DNA from: Bacteroidia bacterium
GTDB taxonomy: Bacteria > Bacteroidota > Bacteroidia > Cytophagales > Cyclobacteriaceae
Length of the DNA stretch: 5,995 bases
Assembly (NCBI GenBank): GCA_016650355.1
Contig: JAENVX010000171.1
Coordinates: forward strand, 1 to 5,995
Direction: 5' to 3'
Shown here: positions 5,651 to 5,995 of the stretch, one piece after another
Position numbering within the stretch: the first letter of the stretch is position 1
Layout of the letters: the number at the start of each line of letters is the position of its first letter
Translations under genes and position numbers: made by a program
Notes under the pieces: model-generated
The model's input: the letters and a program-made list of their open reading frames with translations, nothing else
The model's database searches: none
Told to the model about the DNA's origin: nothing

Positions 5651-5676
5651 ATCATTTGTTTTTTCCCCTTATAACA

Positions 5677-5684
5677 CGAAGGTA
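5677..5684 (-). promoter_or_regulatory. Candidate -7 box for the peroxidase-hydrolase operon
   Basis: The minus strand reads TACCTTCG, one mismatch from TAnnTTTG. It ends 26 bases before the peroxidase ATG, implying a leader of about 20 bases. That leader has AAGGGG (5665-5670) and an A-rich stretch before the start, as is common in Bacteroidota. The only -33 candidate is a TTC 22 bases upstream, which is weak. Confidence 0.4.
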
Positions 5685-5721
5685 GTTAAGAATGTTTGGC
5701 ATTATAGAACTTAATGAAAGC

Positions 5722-5995
5722 TTATTTAAGCTGGTCTACTAATTCCAATCTCCTCACAATGGATGAAGGCTCAAGGATAGTTCCCGGAGATAGCACCGCG
5801 TTTGCTCCTATCTTAGAACCATCGCCTACCAATGCTCCAAATTTCTGCTGTTTAGTATCCACTCTTTGCCCATTCATTAAAACAGAAATATTCTTGCTTT
5901 CTCTTTCATTAAAATGATTGGCTGTAATTGAACCTGCTTCAAAATTTATGTTCGATCCGACTATCGAATCTCCAATAAAATTGAAATGAGCAAGA
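5722..5995 (-). CDS. Left-handed beta-helix sugar nucleotidyl/acyltransferase, C-terminal part
   Basis: An open frame of 90 codons enters from the right edge and stops at TAA (5722-5724). The start lies outside the window. The readable part begins LAHFNFIGDSIVGSNINFEAG, a hexapeptide-repeat pattern ((I/V/L)-G-x-x-x-x) of a left-handed beta helix. It continues SITANHF, then an inserted segment (ISVLMNGQRVDTKQQ), then FGALVGDGSKIGANAVLSPGTIL. The order, with GDS.VG, AGSITAN, an insert and GA.VGD...IG.N..L.PG, resembles the GlmU C-terminal domain and the related fused domains of bifunctional sugar-1-phosphate nucleotidyltransferase/acetyltransferases. Acetyl- or acyl-transfer to a sugar phosphate for envelope polysaccharide synthesis is therefore likely. 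Whether a nucleotidyltransferase domain precedes it cannot be seen. It ends 71 bases before the peroxidase ATG and is probably a separate unit. Confidence 0.85.
   Translation of the reverse strand, partial: LAHFNFIGDSIVGSNINFEAGSITANHFNERESKNISVLMNGQRVDTKQQKFGALVGDGSKIGANAVLSPGTILEPSSIVRRLELVDQLK

Noticed and set aside
5714..5917. Plus-strand open frame of 67 codons at the right edge
   Set aside because: The opposite strand encodes a clear hexapeptide-repeat protein over the same bases, so this is its antisense shadow.
1..5995. Mobile element, phage, defence system or CRISPR array
   Set aside because: No transposase, integrase, terminal repeats, tRNA site, spacer array or known defence domain was seen on either strand.

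Overview
The window looks like a chromosomal segment from a Bacteroidota bacterium, most likely of the Cytophagales type. The reasons are moderate-to-low GC, A-rich leaders without clear Shine-Dalgarno sites, TAnnTTTG-like promoter boxes, and protein families typical of that phylum: a LiaF-like protein with a LytS/LytTR pair, a Gre-like protein with a KYETGRAM motif, and two FPANNF-type glutathione peroxidases. The genus cannot be fixed from sequence alone. All eight credible genes lie on the minus strand, so they are read from right to left. No gene-free stretch exceeds about 120 bases.

Right edge (5722-5995): the C-terminal 90 codons of a left-handed beta-helix (hexapeptide-repeat) protein, of the kind fused to sugar-1-phosphate nucleotidyltransferases. 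It runs off the window. After a 71-base gap with a candidate promoter comes an envelope-directed cluster (5650 down to 3590): two tandem glutathione peroxidase paralogs (roughly 60% identical by eye), then a lipoprotein alpha/beta hydrolase resembling the BPSS1187 family. One peroxidase has a signal peptide and the other an N-terminal membrane anchor. The hydrolase most plausibly starts at a TTG one base after the second peroxidase's stop.

Centre (3473 down to 532): a second transcription unit with its own TATATTTG box. It encodes a four-helix LiaF-like membrane protein, a small DUF4288-like protein, a LytS/YpdA-type membrane histidine kinase, and a LytTR response regulator that overlaps the kinase gene by 4 bases (ATGA). 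This is a plausible cell-envelope stress-sensing module. The DUF4288-like gene between sensor protein and kinase is its unusual member.

Left edge (472 down to 11): a stand-alone Gre-factor-like protein with a TTG start, separated from the regulator gene by a 59-base gap containing an 8-bp inverted repeat.

No RNA genes, CRISPR arrays, insertion sequences or integration signatures were seen. The region reads as ordinary core or near-core chromosome, with a few local oddities rather than a clear new system.
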